From the NCBI GenBank assembly GCA_001695595.3, contig MBPM02000004.1:682001-746000 (forward strand): a DNA stretch of 64,000 bases, read 5' to 3'. A model generated the notes under the pieces. The model saw only the letters and a list, made by a program, of their open reading frames with translations. It made no database searches and was not told the DNA's origin. The position numbers and the translations under genes are program-made. Below, piece after piece: positions 12,498 to 23,916 of the stretch (positions within the stretch are counted from its first letter, which is position 1; the number at the start of each line of letters is the position of its first letter). The DNA is from Plasmopara viticola (taxonomy: Eukaryota > Oomycota > Peronosporomycetes > Peronosporales > Peronosporaceae).

Positions 12498-14136
12498 TGG
12501 CCAGTGCAAATATTTTGTGGCAAATATTCCAACGAGCAAGTATGAAATTTGCTCTTTCGAGAGATACAACTTTTGCGCAATGATTGGTTACATTACTAAA
12601 AGGTGAGGTTGGTTAAAATATTGGTAAACATATAGTGGCGCAAGCTCATTAATAATCTGTGCGTCAATTTTATACACACAACGATCCATTATGTTACAAA
12701 GTGGCAGCAATCTTAGCTAAAGCCTTAATTGCTGTAAAAAGGTTAATGCAAAAAAAATGAGACACAACCTCTATTGAAGTGATTTGTGCACAAGCTAGAT
12801 GTCACATGCATGAAAGAGCAAAGAGTCATGGTCTTGGCCGTTTACGTAGAATATTTCGCAGAACAAGCGAAAGATTCAGACGTATTGAACTGTCATAAAG
12901 CCGATAAGAAATTGCATGCGATCAAAAAGAACTGTTTCGCATCCTCTAATATATAATATTTGAAGTTTTTGACAACTATGACGCTTCTTGATTTTAAGAA
13001 TCTCTGGTGTTTTGTCAAAGAGCCACTCGGAATCAAAATTTCTTTGCAAGTAAATGTACGGTGAGCGATTAAGTAATATATATCGCAAGCAATTGTCATG
13101 TAAATATGAACCATATGATTTTCGAATCGTCACGTCGAGATGATGGTGAATTGAACGTCGAAGACAGATTTGGTCGAACTTGAAGGTGAGAAATGCGGAT
13201 GGTTGTATAAAAGCACACTTTTGTATTTGTCAAAACACTGAGTAGACCGTACTATTAATTGAGCTTGGATAAAAATGTTGGTAAGCTGTAATTGCTCATT
13301 GGACATACCCTAGCTTTTCGTTTCAACTGAAAGCGAACACAAGCAGCTGACTGAAATTAACAGGCTTTTCATAAAGCTCAACCACTCGCACTTTCGCTAA
13401 AGCTTGGGTTCGTCTTGTCTTCTTTGGAGGAAGTCGAAAAATTGTACTGGTGGTCCAGTGTTTCTATTAAGTCAAAATAGAAAAAATTTGATAAGAAAAT
13501 GAAAATCTCAATCGTTGCTACACCATAACCAAAAGAAAATAGTAGGTGAGAAAGAACGGCTTCACCACATGAACGAGACGACTAAAAATACATTTGTTGC
13601 AACGCGATCCATGCAATAACTAACGGGAATGTGGGTGCACTCACGTGTTTAGAGCCTGAAGGTATGGCCAACAATTACAGCACGTCGCATAAAGACATCT
13701 AAATGATCGAATTTCTCTACGTCCATGTGAAGGGGTGCATTTTTGAACGAATTGTCGTGTAACCCAAAATTTAGAAACTCAAAACCTGCCAAAAACCTTT
13801 ATAACAAGTAGCGTGAGGATAAAAGGAAAGCTTGTCAGACTTGACTGACGATTAGAGATGTTCGAGCATTGAGGAGCACATTCGCAGTCAGATTGCATGT
13901 TAATGCCATGCATGGCTTATACAAAATTATGACGTCTTTATTTACAAGTCCCAGCTTCCTCAAAGCCATGATGAAGCAGCAGTACTGGAACGACGAAAGA
14001 ATTAATACGCATTGAAGTTCCTCGTTAAAAGTGATTGACTTCCGATCCCTATAAGCGATGCTAAACCAAAAAACGTCAAATGTGTGATGTTTGCGTTTAA
14101 TAAAAAGTTTAGTTTTGCTATTTATTAATCTACATG
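12498..14136. other. Unassigned stretch between solo LTR and gypsy element
   Basis: No gene is recognised. A minus frame at 12876-13133 (85 codons) contains SPYIYLQRNFDSEW, which loosely resembles the end of a LINE endonuclease (R.DYIYL...), and could be part of the 8.3-11.9 kb LINE. The match is too weak to call. The remainder is AT-rich without structure. Confidence 0.35.
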
Positions 14137-14547
14137 TGTGACGTGACCATCGTCACCGGTAGGCTTGCCGGTAACGCTTGTTACTTCATGTAATTTCCAT
14201 AATACGTATGCATTTGAAATATCCATACGAATAGGCGACTGTACTCCTTCAGACCAAGAGTAAGGCCAAGATGTCCAATAATTGTTGGGAATTAAAGAAA
14301 CTTATCGGCCGAAAGTAATCAAAGATGTGGAAGAAGCAAGACGGATTGAAGAAGAAGAATATCCTTTAGGCTGATAGCAGTGGATGTCTGTAGCAAGACA
14401 CAAATTTGCAAGAGCTCTACATTAATTAGAAATTACTTTTTGCTTTGGAAACTGATACTCATCCCCTTTCTAGAACTTCACCTTGCCCGCGCCTCGACCT
14501 CGTCCGACGGCCGACCTTCAATATGGTTCCTTCGCGACTTTGTTACA
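14137..14547 (+). repeat. 5' LTR of the gypsy element
   Basis: Starts TGTGACGTGACC and ends TTTGTTACA (TG...CA), about 411 bases. It aligns with the 3' LTR through GCCGGTAGG, ATACGAATAGGCGACTGTAC versus ATAGGAATAGGTGACTATAC, and CTGTAGCAAGACAC. The exact start is uncertain by a few bases because the sequence reads TGTGTG. Confidence 0.75.
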
Positions 14548-14639
14548 TAGTAGCATTTGTCGTGTCATGTTCGAGAGTCTGAAGTAAGGGCGCTCGTGGG
14601 CGCACAGTGAGAAGGAGACATGCACGGCCGCAATTAAGC

Positions 14640-15010
14640 CACAAAAAAGTGATAAATCATTTTTCCAAAGTACCGAGATGCCGTACGGCCACGATTGCGT
14701 CGTGTCTCTAAAAGAAGAAATTCACGGACGCAATCGAGACTCAAATTAGTGTATAATCACTCTTTGAAATGCCGAGACGCTGAACGGCAACAAATACGTC
14801 TTTTTAATCTATCTAAACTCAAACAGACGCAATAGAGCCACAACGAAGCATTATTTCACACTTTTGAAGCGTTGAGTTGCTGCACGGTCACAGATACGTC
14901 TCTTCATCGATCTAGACGTGCATGGGCACAATTGAAAGCGTATTATCATTCTTCCAAAGTACCGAGACGCCGTACGGCCATAATTGCGTCGTGCCTTTTC
15001 TATTATTTGT
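14640..15010 (+). repeat. Four satellite-type repeat units in the gypsy leader
   Basis: Four units spaced about 97-100 bases start near 14,667, 14,766, 14,863 and 14,955. Each carries a variant of CCGAGACGCCGTACGGCCA followed by ATACGTCTCTTCAT-type and GACGCAATAGAGCCACAA-type words. The words and the spacing match the tandem array near 48-49.5 kb, so this family may have originated as, or been captured into, a gypsy 5' leader. Confidence 0.7.
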
Positions 15011-15611
15011 ACGGGCCACATAGTGAGAATTACTAGATTACAAAGGGTTGCCTTACAGCACGAAATTGATTATTGGTGGTTTTTGTGTGGTTAAACGCTT
15101 GTGTAGTGTATACAATTGAAAGGCCTTCCGATGCTTTGTGGTTTAGTGATTTTGCCTTGTGGAATATCCCTGTTCCGTTACTGAAACTACGAAGAATAAC
15201 TTCCAGGTAAATCACCCACTTGGCTTTGCTTGACTACATTTGATACTACTGAGCTTTTTCGTTCGGCTTCGTTTTATGAAAAAACGAATAACTCGTGAGC
15301 CTACAACCCCGTTTATTTTTACCACTGAATTTCTAACAAGGTGGAAGAGGGAGCTCGAAAAAAGTTGTGATTTTCAACGGTAGAACAGCCGAAGCTTGTC
15401 TGTATTATTCCAAACGAAATCCGGGCTTTTAAGTTCTCATGTGCCGAAAGTTTAGTGCATGACATCTTTAAGAGCCTAAAGCACCGCATTGAGCAAAGTC
15501 AAGGGCTTTTGGAAAATTTATTAGACCAATCTATTCATTTCTACAAAAAGCGTAGCCTGTAGAGCAAAATTTGATCAGTTCACTTCTTTAATATTTAGGT
15601 TTCTCTAGGGT

Positions 15612-16250
15612 TTGATAGATTATACGAAGAGCACTAAAAAGTTCAGCAATATGGTCCTACGAAGAGGCCGTATGGTTAATCGCTTATTATCAAAACCAAG
15701 ACCATGTCAACGGAGCCGAATAAGGGCTCGCGACGACAGCTTTTACGTCGCGCTTAAGTTCAAGAGCGCCGACTTCGCAAGATGCGATAGGTGCCAATGG
15801 TGAATCGGATTCAAATGCTAAGGCTTTTGCAACTCATTTTGAAGTGGCGAGACGAGCCACACTATCCAAGAAGTAACTTTTGTTGTATCTCACTCAGCAC
15901 AAACAGCAGTATCATCTATGTGCGAGCTCAAATGGAAGTTCAAATACACCAGAAGAATATGCGCTTCGACTTTCTCGTCGCATCAACAGGCGGGCAGAAG
16001 AAAATGAGATCCCCTGTTGATGAAGGGAGATTTAGCGGAAATACTGAATTATTGATCCTCGCAACCAAACGGTACTGCGGCAAATAGCGCTTGAGGACAT
16101 TAGAGTCGTCAGACTTTGTGATGCTCATCTCGAGTAATTTATAAAAATCCGTACTAGATTTGTACCGTGTCTTTATAGCTACTGCGAGCGCATGGTTGCG
16201 CATAATACATGTTTATACTTTAGCTGCACACACGCTTCAGGCCAAAGGAT
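15612..16250 (+). pseudogene. Gypsy gag-like remnant
   Basis: Position between the leader and protease argues for gag. One frame reads TPEEYALRLSRRINR, a Tyr/Arg-rich helical segment consistent with capsid sequence, but no intact CCHC knuckle is visible. Reading changes frame several times (15612-15803, 15791-16087). Assignment rests mainly on synteny with the downstream pol domains. Confidence 0.45.
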
Positions 16251-16652
16251 TACGGTTTTAATCTCCGAAAGAGGATATATAACCTATCCACGAGCAAGCC
16301 TCTGTATAAAGAGGATAACTAAAATATCCACGAGCACGTCTCTAAATTCCATTTGTTGTCTGAAACTGAATTGAAAATCAGTGAGTTGGAAAAGCGCCGT
16401 TTTTGAATGGATTGCGGAAAGAGACCGCAAAGAAGTTTAAGAAGGAGATTTTGAGTAGGACATTTAAGTTTTCTCCAACTTCAAGTTTGCTCCTCACTTG
16501 GACTGACCAAATCGTATATCGGTCATGTCGTTCAAGATGATGCTCATAAAATCAAGCATCCGTGTGATATAGTCACAACTCTATCACTATAGCTTTTTGA
16601 AAAAAGGAAGTTCCAGAACAACGACTGCACTTAATCAATAACATATAAATAT

Positions 16653-16835
16653 GTGGTGTTGTCAGCCACATACTGTCGCAATGTACCGCTCCCATTCGTA
16701 AGAGAGCGTATCGTTCTATTGAAAGGTGCAATCTTCAAAGCCGAAGCTCAAGCTTTAATAGGCGTTGGTCAAGAGAGACCCATCACCGTCTTCGTCGACA
16801 GTGGATGTAGTATCCTTAAGCGACTTAAGCTATAA
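16653..16835 (+). pseudogene. Gypsy aspartic protease remnant
   Basis: The frame contains ITVFVDSGCSI, the Asp-Ser-Gly catalytic loop of a retropepsin in the usual hydrophobic context, preceded by a beta-rich segment (LIGVGQERP). The frame stops about a dozen codons later, before the flap and the second conserved Gly region. It lies directly upstream of the RT, as in gypsy pol. Confidence 0.65.
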
Positions 16836-17439
16836 ATAATCAAGAGTGAGATGATGCATGTCGACCTTGATCATAACAGGACTCTTCACCGCCCCCGGTG
16901 AACTGTGCAAACGAAGTTGCGGATACTTGGCTACCTTTTATCTTCGAAAAACGTTCCAAAGTATGCGTTTTCCTAAAAATAAGGATGTCATTATCGGCAC
17001 GATGCGGCTGCGTGAGCGAACTTCAGATATCAATCGGACTTCAGGGCGCAACAATTCTCGGATCGACACGGAGAACCACGCGACAATTCGAATGAAGCAA
17101 CGTCGTCCGGATGGTCCGCTGGACAACGAAAGGCTCGATTCAACCACAGCCGCGAGACTTTTTTTACTATCGGCGACATTGTCACCAGAGCCGTCAAGAA
17201 ATGACGTAGCTAATTTCTTCTCACCAGCTTTTAAGATTGTTTCATCAAGACAAAGACATCAGCTGTCTTTGTCGTCAACCCCCATGATTCTTAAGGTGCT
17301 GAGCACTTCAAAAATCAAGGATGGGAATTGCTTGAAGAGAATCCGGATTATGAAACGCTACTATACGCAAGTATGCGAACATAGTCTTTCGCACAAAGCT
17401 TCCAAGCGAGACACCTCCAGTACGGAAAAAAAAATTGAG

Positions 17440-18210
17440 CACAAATTCGACAAATTCCGGCTATCTCAAACTGGTAGCAAACCGAAATCTATCAAACAAT
17501 GGTACCAGCGTCCTGGATAGCGCAGGACAATTGAAGAAGGGGCCAAAGCGATGGTCCAAACAGGCATCATTCGACCAACTATGTCTTCCTTTTTGGCGCC
17601 AATGATTTGTGTCAAGAAGCTTGTAGGTTGGCGCATTGTGCACAGATTTCGTCAGCTACATCTATCGATAATATTGCTGGTGATACTAATACCGCGTAAG
17701 ATAGACACTCCTGACGCCATGTCTTGAAGCCATTGGTTTTCGTGCATGGACCTACTTTGGGGTTACTATCGGGTTAAATTGCGGGAATCGGATATCGCAT
17801 TTACCGCTTCTTCGGTCCCAGGTGGTCTATTTTTGTATCAAGTCAGTCACCTCTATGAGGCTAAGCGGAAGCTCGAGTACGTTTAAGCGGATTTTTTTTG
17901 CATAATACTTCCAATATTTAAAGGATAAGATAGAATTCTACTTCGACAGCATTATTTTGTTTATCCGATGTAAAAATATCTCCGACCACACTAAGTTACG
18001 GCTTGTGACCGTGTACTCAAACGGTGTGAAGACATCAAGTTGTCAAAGTGCCAGTTCTTCGTGGCTTTGGCCGCAAGCCTAGGAGACTTTGTTGTACAAA
18101 AAGGCGTTCGAATGGATCCTGACGACATTAAGTTCATCGTAGAATAGCCTGTCCCACGACAAAGAAGCAAATAAAGTGCTTCTTAGGCACTAGAGTCTAT
18201 GTCTTAAGGC
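17440..18210 (+). pseudogene. Gypsy reverse transcriptase remnant
   Basis: Across several frames one reads EEGAKAMVQTGIIRPT then APMICVKKLVGWRIV (fingers), MDLLWGYYRVKLRESDIAFTA (motif A region with catalytic Asp), and KLSKCQFF (motif D/E). The YxDD segment near 17.93 kb is degraded, leaving a hydrophobic strand next to DSIILFI. Stops follow GYQRPG-like text at 17,518 and elsewhere. The 220-codon frame 16858-17520 is a pro-RT linker plus the start of RT, not an independent gene. Confidence 0.75.
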
Positions 18211-18384
18211 TCTGCAAGGACTTTGCGCAATTTGCAGGACCACTTTACGAGAGTATTAAGAAAAATCGCTTCGAGAAGCGATCGAGCTCTCGAACGATCG
18301 AGTACGCTGCCTTACCATACTTAAGGGTCGCTTAATTTTTCCATCTATTTTAAGTATTCCGGACTTTTCAAGATTCTTTGGTGT

Positions 18385-18831
18385 ATGAATGGACGCCTCG
18401 AATTTTGCAATTGGGAGAGTCGTGTTTCATATAAGAGAAGATTCGAGCATCCGAACGCTCTTACTAGTCGAACGATGACGTCAGCCGGGTCAAACATCCC
18501 TGTGTGTGAGCAAGAGCTACATGCAATCATGTATGAGCTAAAATTACTACGTGTGTACCTTCTCGATCGACCGTTAACGGTCGAAACGGATCACAGAAGT
18601 AATAATATGATCCTAACGCAGAAGACTGCAAAGCGCAGAGTATCAATGAGCTTGCTGAATTACAGATTTCAAGCATGTGGGATTTCCGGTGGAACTGCAT
18701 CCGTGGTTGATGCACGCCAGCCGAAAATCGAGAGTAAAACTGCCAAAGTCACCTCGCGAGAGATTCTGGAAACGGCTAATAGCCGCGAGATCGTGGCAAC
18801 AATTAGGACGAGCAAGGTCACAGTTGCTTAG
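18385..18831 (+). pseudogene. Gypsy RNase H remnant (148 codons open)
   Basis: The frame carries VCEQELHAIMYELKLLRVYL then LDRPLTVETDHRS, the classic gypsy RNase H block in which a Glu of the E-x-E-L-x-A-I helix and the terminal TDH are catalytic or structural. It is preceded by RVSYKRR..., equivalent to the IAYASR strand. The frame is locally open but is detached from RT by frameshifts and has no initiation context. Confidence 0.8.
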
Positions 18832-18949
18832 TCCGCAAACAATGTTTGCGTGATATAGAAGCCAACAGTAAATAGTCAGGATGCTAGAAAAAGGGGGTGA
18901 TGCGCCCGAGTTCATTGCACAATAGTCTTTGTTTGCCAAACAGGCGTAG

Positions 18950-19850
18950 GTGAGAATTCACGACTGTATATTCCCAGCGACGAAAAACTAAAGGATTGCG
19001 TCATCTACGAAACTCAAATTTTTGTATCGGCAGACCTTAAGCTTTCTTAGACCTATCTGGACCTTTCGTCAAAAGTACTACAGAACATGATAAGAACATC
19101 TAGCGCTATGTCAACACTTGCAGACTGTGTCAGCGCAACATGGCTAGGCAGACAAGGACGCCAGAACTACTTCAGTCCTTGGACTTAAAGAAAAACCGAT
19201 GAATCGGCATTATAATGGACTTTATCGATGTTTTATCGAAGACCAAAAGTGTTCTGTCATGGCAATTGTCAATCTTTTATCAAGTAGGCCATGTTCACTG
19301 CTACGAAGACAACCGACGATACTGCAGAAATTGCAAAAGTCTTTGTAAAGGAATTTGCAAAGGAAGGACCATGGCAAGCCAAAGACCATTTTGTCTGAAC
19401 GAGAAGCCAAGTTCACATCTAAGTTATGACAAGCAGTCGAGTCTGGTGCGGAAACGCAACACAATTTGGCTTCGGCTAAAATGCCCCAATAATCGAAAAA
19501 AGACTTGTCGTTCTATTGGAGATTTCCTCCTAAGTCGTCAACCCATTACAGAATGATTGGGATGACGTTTTGCGTTCGGACAAGAGAACCCATAGTCGAC
19601 GAGTACACTCTTTAATTGGAATGTCACCGTTCAAAACGGATCCGAGTCAAAATCAGCCTGAAAATTCTACCATGTCAAGAAACGTTACGCAAGGTCGCAC
19701 TGGACCGGGTGAGCGCAGCAAAAGAACGGATATAGTACGATTACGACAAGAATACACATGTCCTAAACTTCAAATTGGCGATATGATGTTTTCGGACGGC
19801 AAGAATTCGGACGTCCTTGAAGAAATTTTCGCTAGACTGCTATAAGTTTG
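18950..19850 (+). pseudogene. Gypsy integrase remnant
   Basis: The N-terminal zinc-binding region reads RLYIPSDEKLKD, then NTCRLCQRNMARQ (the CxxC half of HHCC). The core begins MDFIDVLSKTK (first catalytic Asp), continues TATKTTDDTAEIAKVFVKEFAKEG, and shows EREAKFTSK in place of SDRD.KFTS. Stops break it repeatedly. A 125-base copy of the N-terminal part recurs at 51.11-51.24 kb. Confidence 0.75.
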
Positions 19851-19984
19851 GATTTTGAAGGGATTAGGGCTGCAATAGGTTTTTCACATTTCACTTTTGA
19901 AGCCACACCGCAAGAACTCAAGCGTTGGCAAAAGGTGTATTAGTTCATATTGGCAGATATTTCCGAGGAACAACTCGTCTAAGC

Positions 19985-20090
19985 CGTATTTGAACGCATT
20001 GGAAACGTGCAGTACAAAGTTTGGTGGCTTAATGAAACCAAGAAGAAAGCCACTTGCGAGTCAGTGAAAAATTTGTAGCAATTTTTTTGA
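19985..20090 (+). pseudogene. Chromodomain-like tail of gypsy integrase
   Basis: A frame reads QYKVWWLNETKKKATCESVKNL, matching the chromodomain pattern Y.V.W......ATWEP..NL with the Trp-Glu-Pro weakened to Cys-Glu-Ser. It lies at the very end of pol, just upstream of the 3' LTR, where chromoviruses place it. Confidence 0.6.
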
Positions 20091-20153
20091 CTCATCGACC
20101 TCGGTTGGGAACCGAACGAATGACAATTATCTTTTGCTATAGGCATCTTCTTT

Positions 20154-20604
20154 GAGAGGCCACGTGATTTAACTGTCTTTGCCGGTAGGTTGGCCTGTCA
20201 CGGCTACTACACCATAAAAAACATTTTTCTCCAAAAATAAACATGCTCAGTACCATCCATAGGAATAGGTGACTATACAGTTTTAGACTAAACGATAATT
20301 CCAGATGTCTTATTATAATTGGGAGCCAAGAGACCTCTTTGGCTGAATATAATCTAGGACGTGTAGAAAAATCAGATGGAGTAAAGAAGAATGATAGTCT
20401 TTACGATGGTAGCAGTAGATGGTTGAGATTTACCAGTTAGGCTGTAGCAAGACACGAAGTCGTGAAAAATTTTCGTGTAATAGCACTTCTTGATTTGCTT
20501 CATGCAACTAACAGTCCTCCTTCTTCATCGACTTCACCCCGCTCGCCATTCAAGTCTCGTCCAACGACCGATTTTCCATAAGTTTCCATCGCCACTGTGT
20601 CACA
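20154..20604 (+). repeat. 3' LTR of the gypsy element
   Basis: About 450 bases homologous to the 5' LTR and to the solo LTR at 12.05 kb, ending CACTGTGTCACA. The left end is approximate (20152-20160) because the first bases are poorly conserved. The amount of divergence from the 5' LTR shows great age relative to other elements here. Confidence 0.7.
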
Positions 20605-21790
20605 ATATGGTCTTTCAGTTGCGTTGCACTACAGCATCTTGCACCGTTTGCAGTAAAATAGCGCCATTCGGCTCTAAACAAGTACATGAATAGTCCAACT
20701 ATGACAATTCAAAACCACCCTACACGCCACTAACTAGCGGTCTTTGTGAGCGTGTGTCAAAGTGCATGCTGTTAATCGACACCATTTTTGCATCTTTTAG
20801 GACATGCATTTATGCTCGAGGATTTACGCACGCAGGTTTATTTTAAGCTCGAGTGAAAGAGGAATTGTATAGACGGCCAAATTAGGCAGAATTGTGATAT
20901 TTAAATCATGCACTTGATCGCACAATTTGCTTCAATTAAGAAGACATCATATGCTCACATCTGAGTTGTCGTTGTCATTGTCGTCTGGCTTTGACTAATG
21001 CTTGCGATCGTAGCTCAAATGGTACTGACTCAGTCGAAATCCCAATATTGGTGGCGCCTCCCTACAGTCTGATTACGCCCCACCTTTAAACACATTTATC
21101 TTGTTGACGATAAACTTGGCTTATCCGATACGTGTATGGTCATTCTTCTGTCCAAGTTGCACCTGCTCCGCTATAACGTTTTAGTCGTCGGCCAGATAAA
21201 ATGCTGCCACCATCGTTTTGGCCGTGTTTATGATCCAATCCATGTCTTTTAATGGCTTGACCAAGACCACGATACTATCACTGCGATCGTCATAGTTGAT
21301 CGAAAGAAATGATCCTGTTTTCTATTAACGATTCTTAGTCGTCATGTATGCCTGTGAGACTGGCCAGCCGGACGCCTAGTCAAGTTAACATCTGATTGAA
21401 AAGTAATAGCATTATCTCCAGCAAGCTCAATAATAGCAAAGTACGGAGATAATAGCTTTCATTTAGGTCAAAGTGGTCGTTAAAAAATTCATCACGTTCC
21501 AACTTTTAACAAATAAAAAAGTTTATTGAGGTCAAAAGGGTCATAAATAGTTGAAGTTTATTCGTAAAAAGGTGTGTAAAATTCGACTTTTCCGAAAGCA
21601 GCACATAACAATATGACGATTACTTGAGAAATGTCGCCCTGTCACGTTCTTTATATTGCAAAACAGAAATAAAGTTACACTTCCGGAAAAAAGGCAATGG
21701 AACAATCAAGGCCAAAGTAAATTACGTGACAGATGCATTTTTTTCTTTTGACCATAGACCCCTAGAATGGCGGCCGACTACTTTGTACTG
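20605..21790. other. Unassigned spacer
   Basis: No gene or repeat is recognised. The segment 21,000-21,060 has TAGCTCAAATGG and a TCGAAATCCC block, reminiscent of tRNA promoter boxes, but with wrong spacing and no cloverleaf. Confidence 0.4.
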
Positions 21791-21794
21791 TCCG

Positions 21795-21856
21795 AAAAAT
21801 CACCATACTCAGTCTGAGGAGACGCCACTGGTATACACAGGCTAAGAAGCAGCCCT
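21795..21856 (-). other. Conserved 3' flank of lectin genes
   Basis: Downstream of the stop lies CTTAGCCTGTGTATACCAGT, followed by a GGCGTCTCCTCAGACTGAGT-like stretch. The same text follows copies B (29.77 kb), C (37.15 kb) and D (40.53 kb). It marks the 3' end of the duplicated unit, probably the 3' UTR. Confidence 0.7.
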
Positions 21857-22423
21857 TTATACATCACCATAAACCGTGACTTCTGTCCTAGTCGGTGGGA
21901 TTAATGCCCATAAAGCACCAAGTGCATATATTCCATCCCCACCACGCCCGTAAAACCCGGCAAGTTGATACCCTTCAGGAGCTGTGCATTCGCTTATTCC
22001 CTCCTTTCCCCTATTGAGCATTTTGCCGACTTCATAGGTCTTACCCTCTTGGTTCGAGAGCTTGACGAACCCAACGCGTGTTTTCGAATCAATTTTTGCA
22101 CTGTGTACCTCAATTGAAGTAATATGCTCTTTAGGTCCCAGCTTGTATTCACGACATTCTTTATCTAAACCACGAAGCACGTACTGCATCTCACCCGACG
22201 AAGCTATGATCAAAGCGCCAACGCCATCCACAACGTCGACACCACAGAGCTTGAAAGCTGTCACATCTTGTCCAGGGCTAAAAAATTCAGAGTCGTCAAA
22301 TTCACTCCCATGGGGTCCGCCAGTGACGTTGCATTTTCGGACCTCTTCGGATGTTACTTCATCGTTTATGACGAGCAAAAATATTGCTGAAACTTGAAAA
22401 ACGAGCCTTATCGAAGGATACAT
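21857..22423 (-). CDS. Secreted jacalin-like lectin, copy A (intact)
   Basis: Predicted 188-residue secreted lectin. I start at the internal ATG (22423) rather than 49 codons upstream because it yields a signal peptide (hydrophobic core LVFQVSAIFLLVI, residues 7-19) and matches the length of paralogue D. The mature part has the jacalin beta-prism layout: GGPHGSEFDD (35-44), HITSIEVHSAKID (100-112), TYEVGKM (129-135) and GYQLAGFYGRGGDGIYALG (151-169). The last includes the GxxxD sugar-binding signature (GRGGD, 159-163). Four Cys (31, 60, 90, 146), conserved in copy D, could form two disulfides; NVT at 32-34 is a glycosylation sequon. Known jacalin-fold proteins bind mannose- or galactose-type glycans; the ligand here is unknown. 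A role outside the cell, perhaps at a host interface, is inference. The gene is single-exon. Confidence 0.8.
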   Translation of the reverse strand: MYPSIRLVFQVSAIFLLVINDEVTSEEVRKCNVTGGPHGSEFDDSEFFSPGQDVTAFKLCGVDVVDGVGALIIASSGEMQYVLRGLDKECREYKLGPKEHITSIEVHSAKIDSKTRVGFVKLSNQEGKTYEVGKMLNRGKEGISECTAPEGYQLAGFYGRGGDGIYALGALWALIPPTRTEVTVYGDV

Positions 22424-22781
22424 CGAGTGAGTAGTGAAAAGAATGTTCAAGAATGACGTGTGTGTCTGGAAGGAGCCAGCGACAATAGTACTGTCCAATG
22501 TAAAATGAGTGATTAAGTATGTAATCTTGGAATCGATTGAACGAGGATCGATCGAAGGATGTGTTGGCATAGAGTAAGTGACGGGTTTTTTACTTCAAAT
22601 AACATTGGGATGTTTCTAACGTCAACACAGCTAGTTGATTCATTCATCAAAGCGACCGTTATACGCTTATGCTGCGTTTGACATGATGTCCATCTTGCAA
22701 TCTGCATTTTGAATAATTTCCAAAGGTACTGCATCTGGAAATTAATTACTTGTTGGAATTTTCGCTGGTACTCGGAGCACA
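22424..22781 (-). promoter_or_regulatory. Upstream region of lectin copy A, cut by LINE insertion
   Basis: The sequence matches the regions upstream of copies B, C and D, with the block TCGATC..TCGTTCAAT about 100-130 bases upstream of the start and GTTGACGTTAG farther out (others have CTGACGTCAC, a CRE-like site). The upstream region continues beyond the LINE at 28.41-28.62 kb, where it meets the inverted upstream region of copy B. Confidence 0.6.
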
Positions 22782-23916
22782 TTTTCGGAAAAGGTTGGGG
22801 GTGACGCCCTCCTTCCAAGCGCGGGGGCTAAATGCTCGCGCGCTTCGGGCAGGTGCTCTCGGGCATCTGCAGGTCTCTAACGAGTCTCACCCTCGACGCG
22901 ACGGTCTCCAGCACCAGGCCAAACCCCCTTCCACGCCCTAAACCGCGCCAACCGCATCCGGATTGGCTCCTTTAATGTGAATTCTCTAGATTCGAAGCAC
23001 AAGAAGCACGAAACACTCCCCGAAGATCTCCGGCGCTACCGCGTCGATATCCTTGGCCTCCGAGAAACCAAGATCCACGATAGAGGTGAGCACCGCATTG
23101 ATGACTTCCTTCTAACCCTGAAAAAAAAAAATAAACGAAGCCAAGACCGAAGTCACCGAAATCCGCCGCCACTGCAACCCGTCGGGCGCCACTCGACACG
23201 CCCGAGCCCAAGGAGAAACCTGGCGCCACACTAAGAAGCTCGGAACACTCCTCGGCGATATTGAAGATCTATCCCGACGCAAGTCCCTGGCCACTCTCGC
23301 CCTCCACCGTCTCTGGTCCGTCTGGCTCCGCCTCACTCTCATCTCACGCAAGACCCGCATTCGATTGTACAACACCTACGTTCTACTGATTCTGCTGTAC
23401 AACTGCGCCACCTGGGCTCTTACCAAGTCAGAGCTCCACGGCCTCGAGATTTCCATCGCCGCCAGCTTCGCTACGCTCTTGGCTATCGCTACCCCCGACA
23501 CATTTCGAATGCAAGACTCTACGACCTCTGTGATGAGCGGCCGCTGAGACTACGACTGACACAAGCTCGCTGGCGCCTGTTTGGCCATGTACTTCGCCGC
23601 AATCCCGACATTCCAGCTAACCTCCAGATGCGTGCCTACTTCTTCTCCACCGCAGCAAAATGGCGCGGACGTCCCCGCACCACGCTCCCCTCAACACTCG
23701 ACCACAACCTTGTTTCCCGTGGCTCCGGCTCTCGACTCCGGATAGCACAAGACCTCGAAGTGGTACGTACCCTTGCACAAGACCGAAAGAAATGGAAGAC
23801 CCATACGACCTCGGTGCTGGATGCACTGCCCGCCGAACGAGACCCGACGTATGCGGACACCACTCTATGCCGTGGACTAGCCAGACTGAGCCTAGCACGT
23901 GCATAACTTGGCAACG

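Larger units (their letters stand above)
14137..20604 (+). mobile_element. Decayed Ty3/gypsy (chromovirus-like) retrotransposon
   Basis: This is an old, full-layout gypsy element. Domains appear in the canonical order between two related LTRs: gag-like segment (about 15.6-16.2 kb), aspartic protease (VDSGCS at about 16.79 kb), RT (about 17.4-18.2 kb), RNase H (about 18.38-18.66 kb), integrase (about 18.95-19.6 kb) and a chromodomain-like tail (about 20.0-20.08 kb). Every domain is cut by stops and frameshifts. The LTRs have diverged strongly from each other, so insertion was ancient relative to the copia element at 24-28 kb. The leader holds four copies of a 100-bp satellite-related repeat. 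Confidence 0.85.

Noticed and set aside
16858..17520. 220-codon frame as an independent gene
   Set aside because: It is the linker and start of RT of the gypsy element, in continuity with protease and RT motifs.
21000..21060. tRNA or SINE promoter boxes (TAGCTCAAATGG with TCGAAATCCC)
   Set aside because: Box spacing is only about 20 bases and no cloverleaf or acceptor stem can be formed.
22424..22570. Longer start for lectin copy A (49 extra codons)
   Set aside because: The extra segment is promoter-homologous DNA, has no paralogue at protein level, and would bury the signal peptide.
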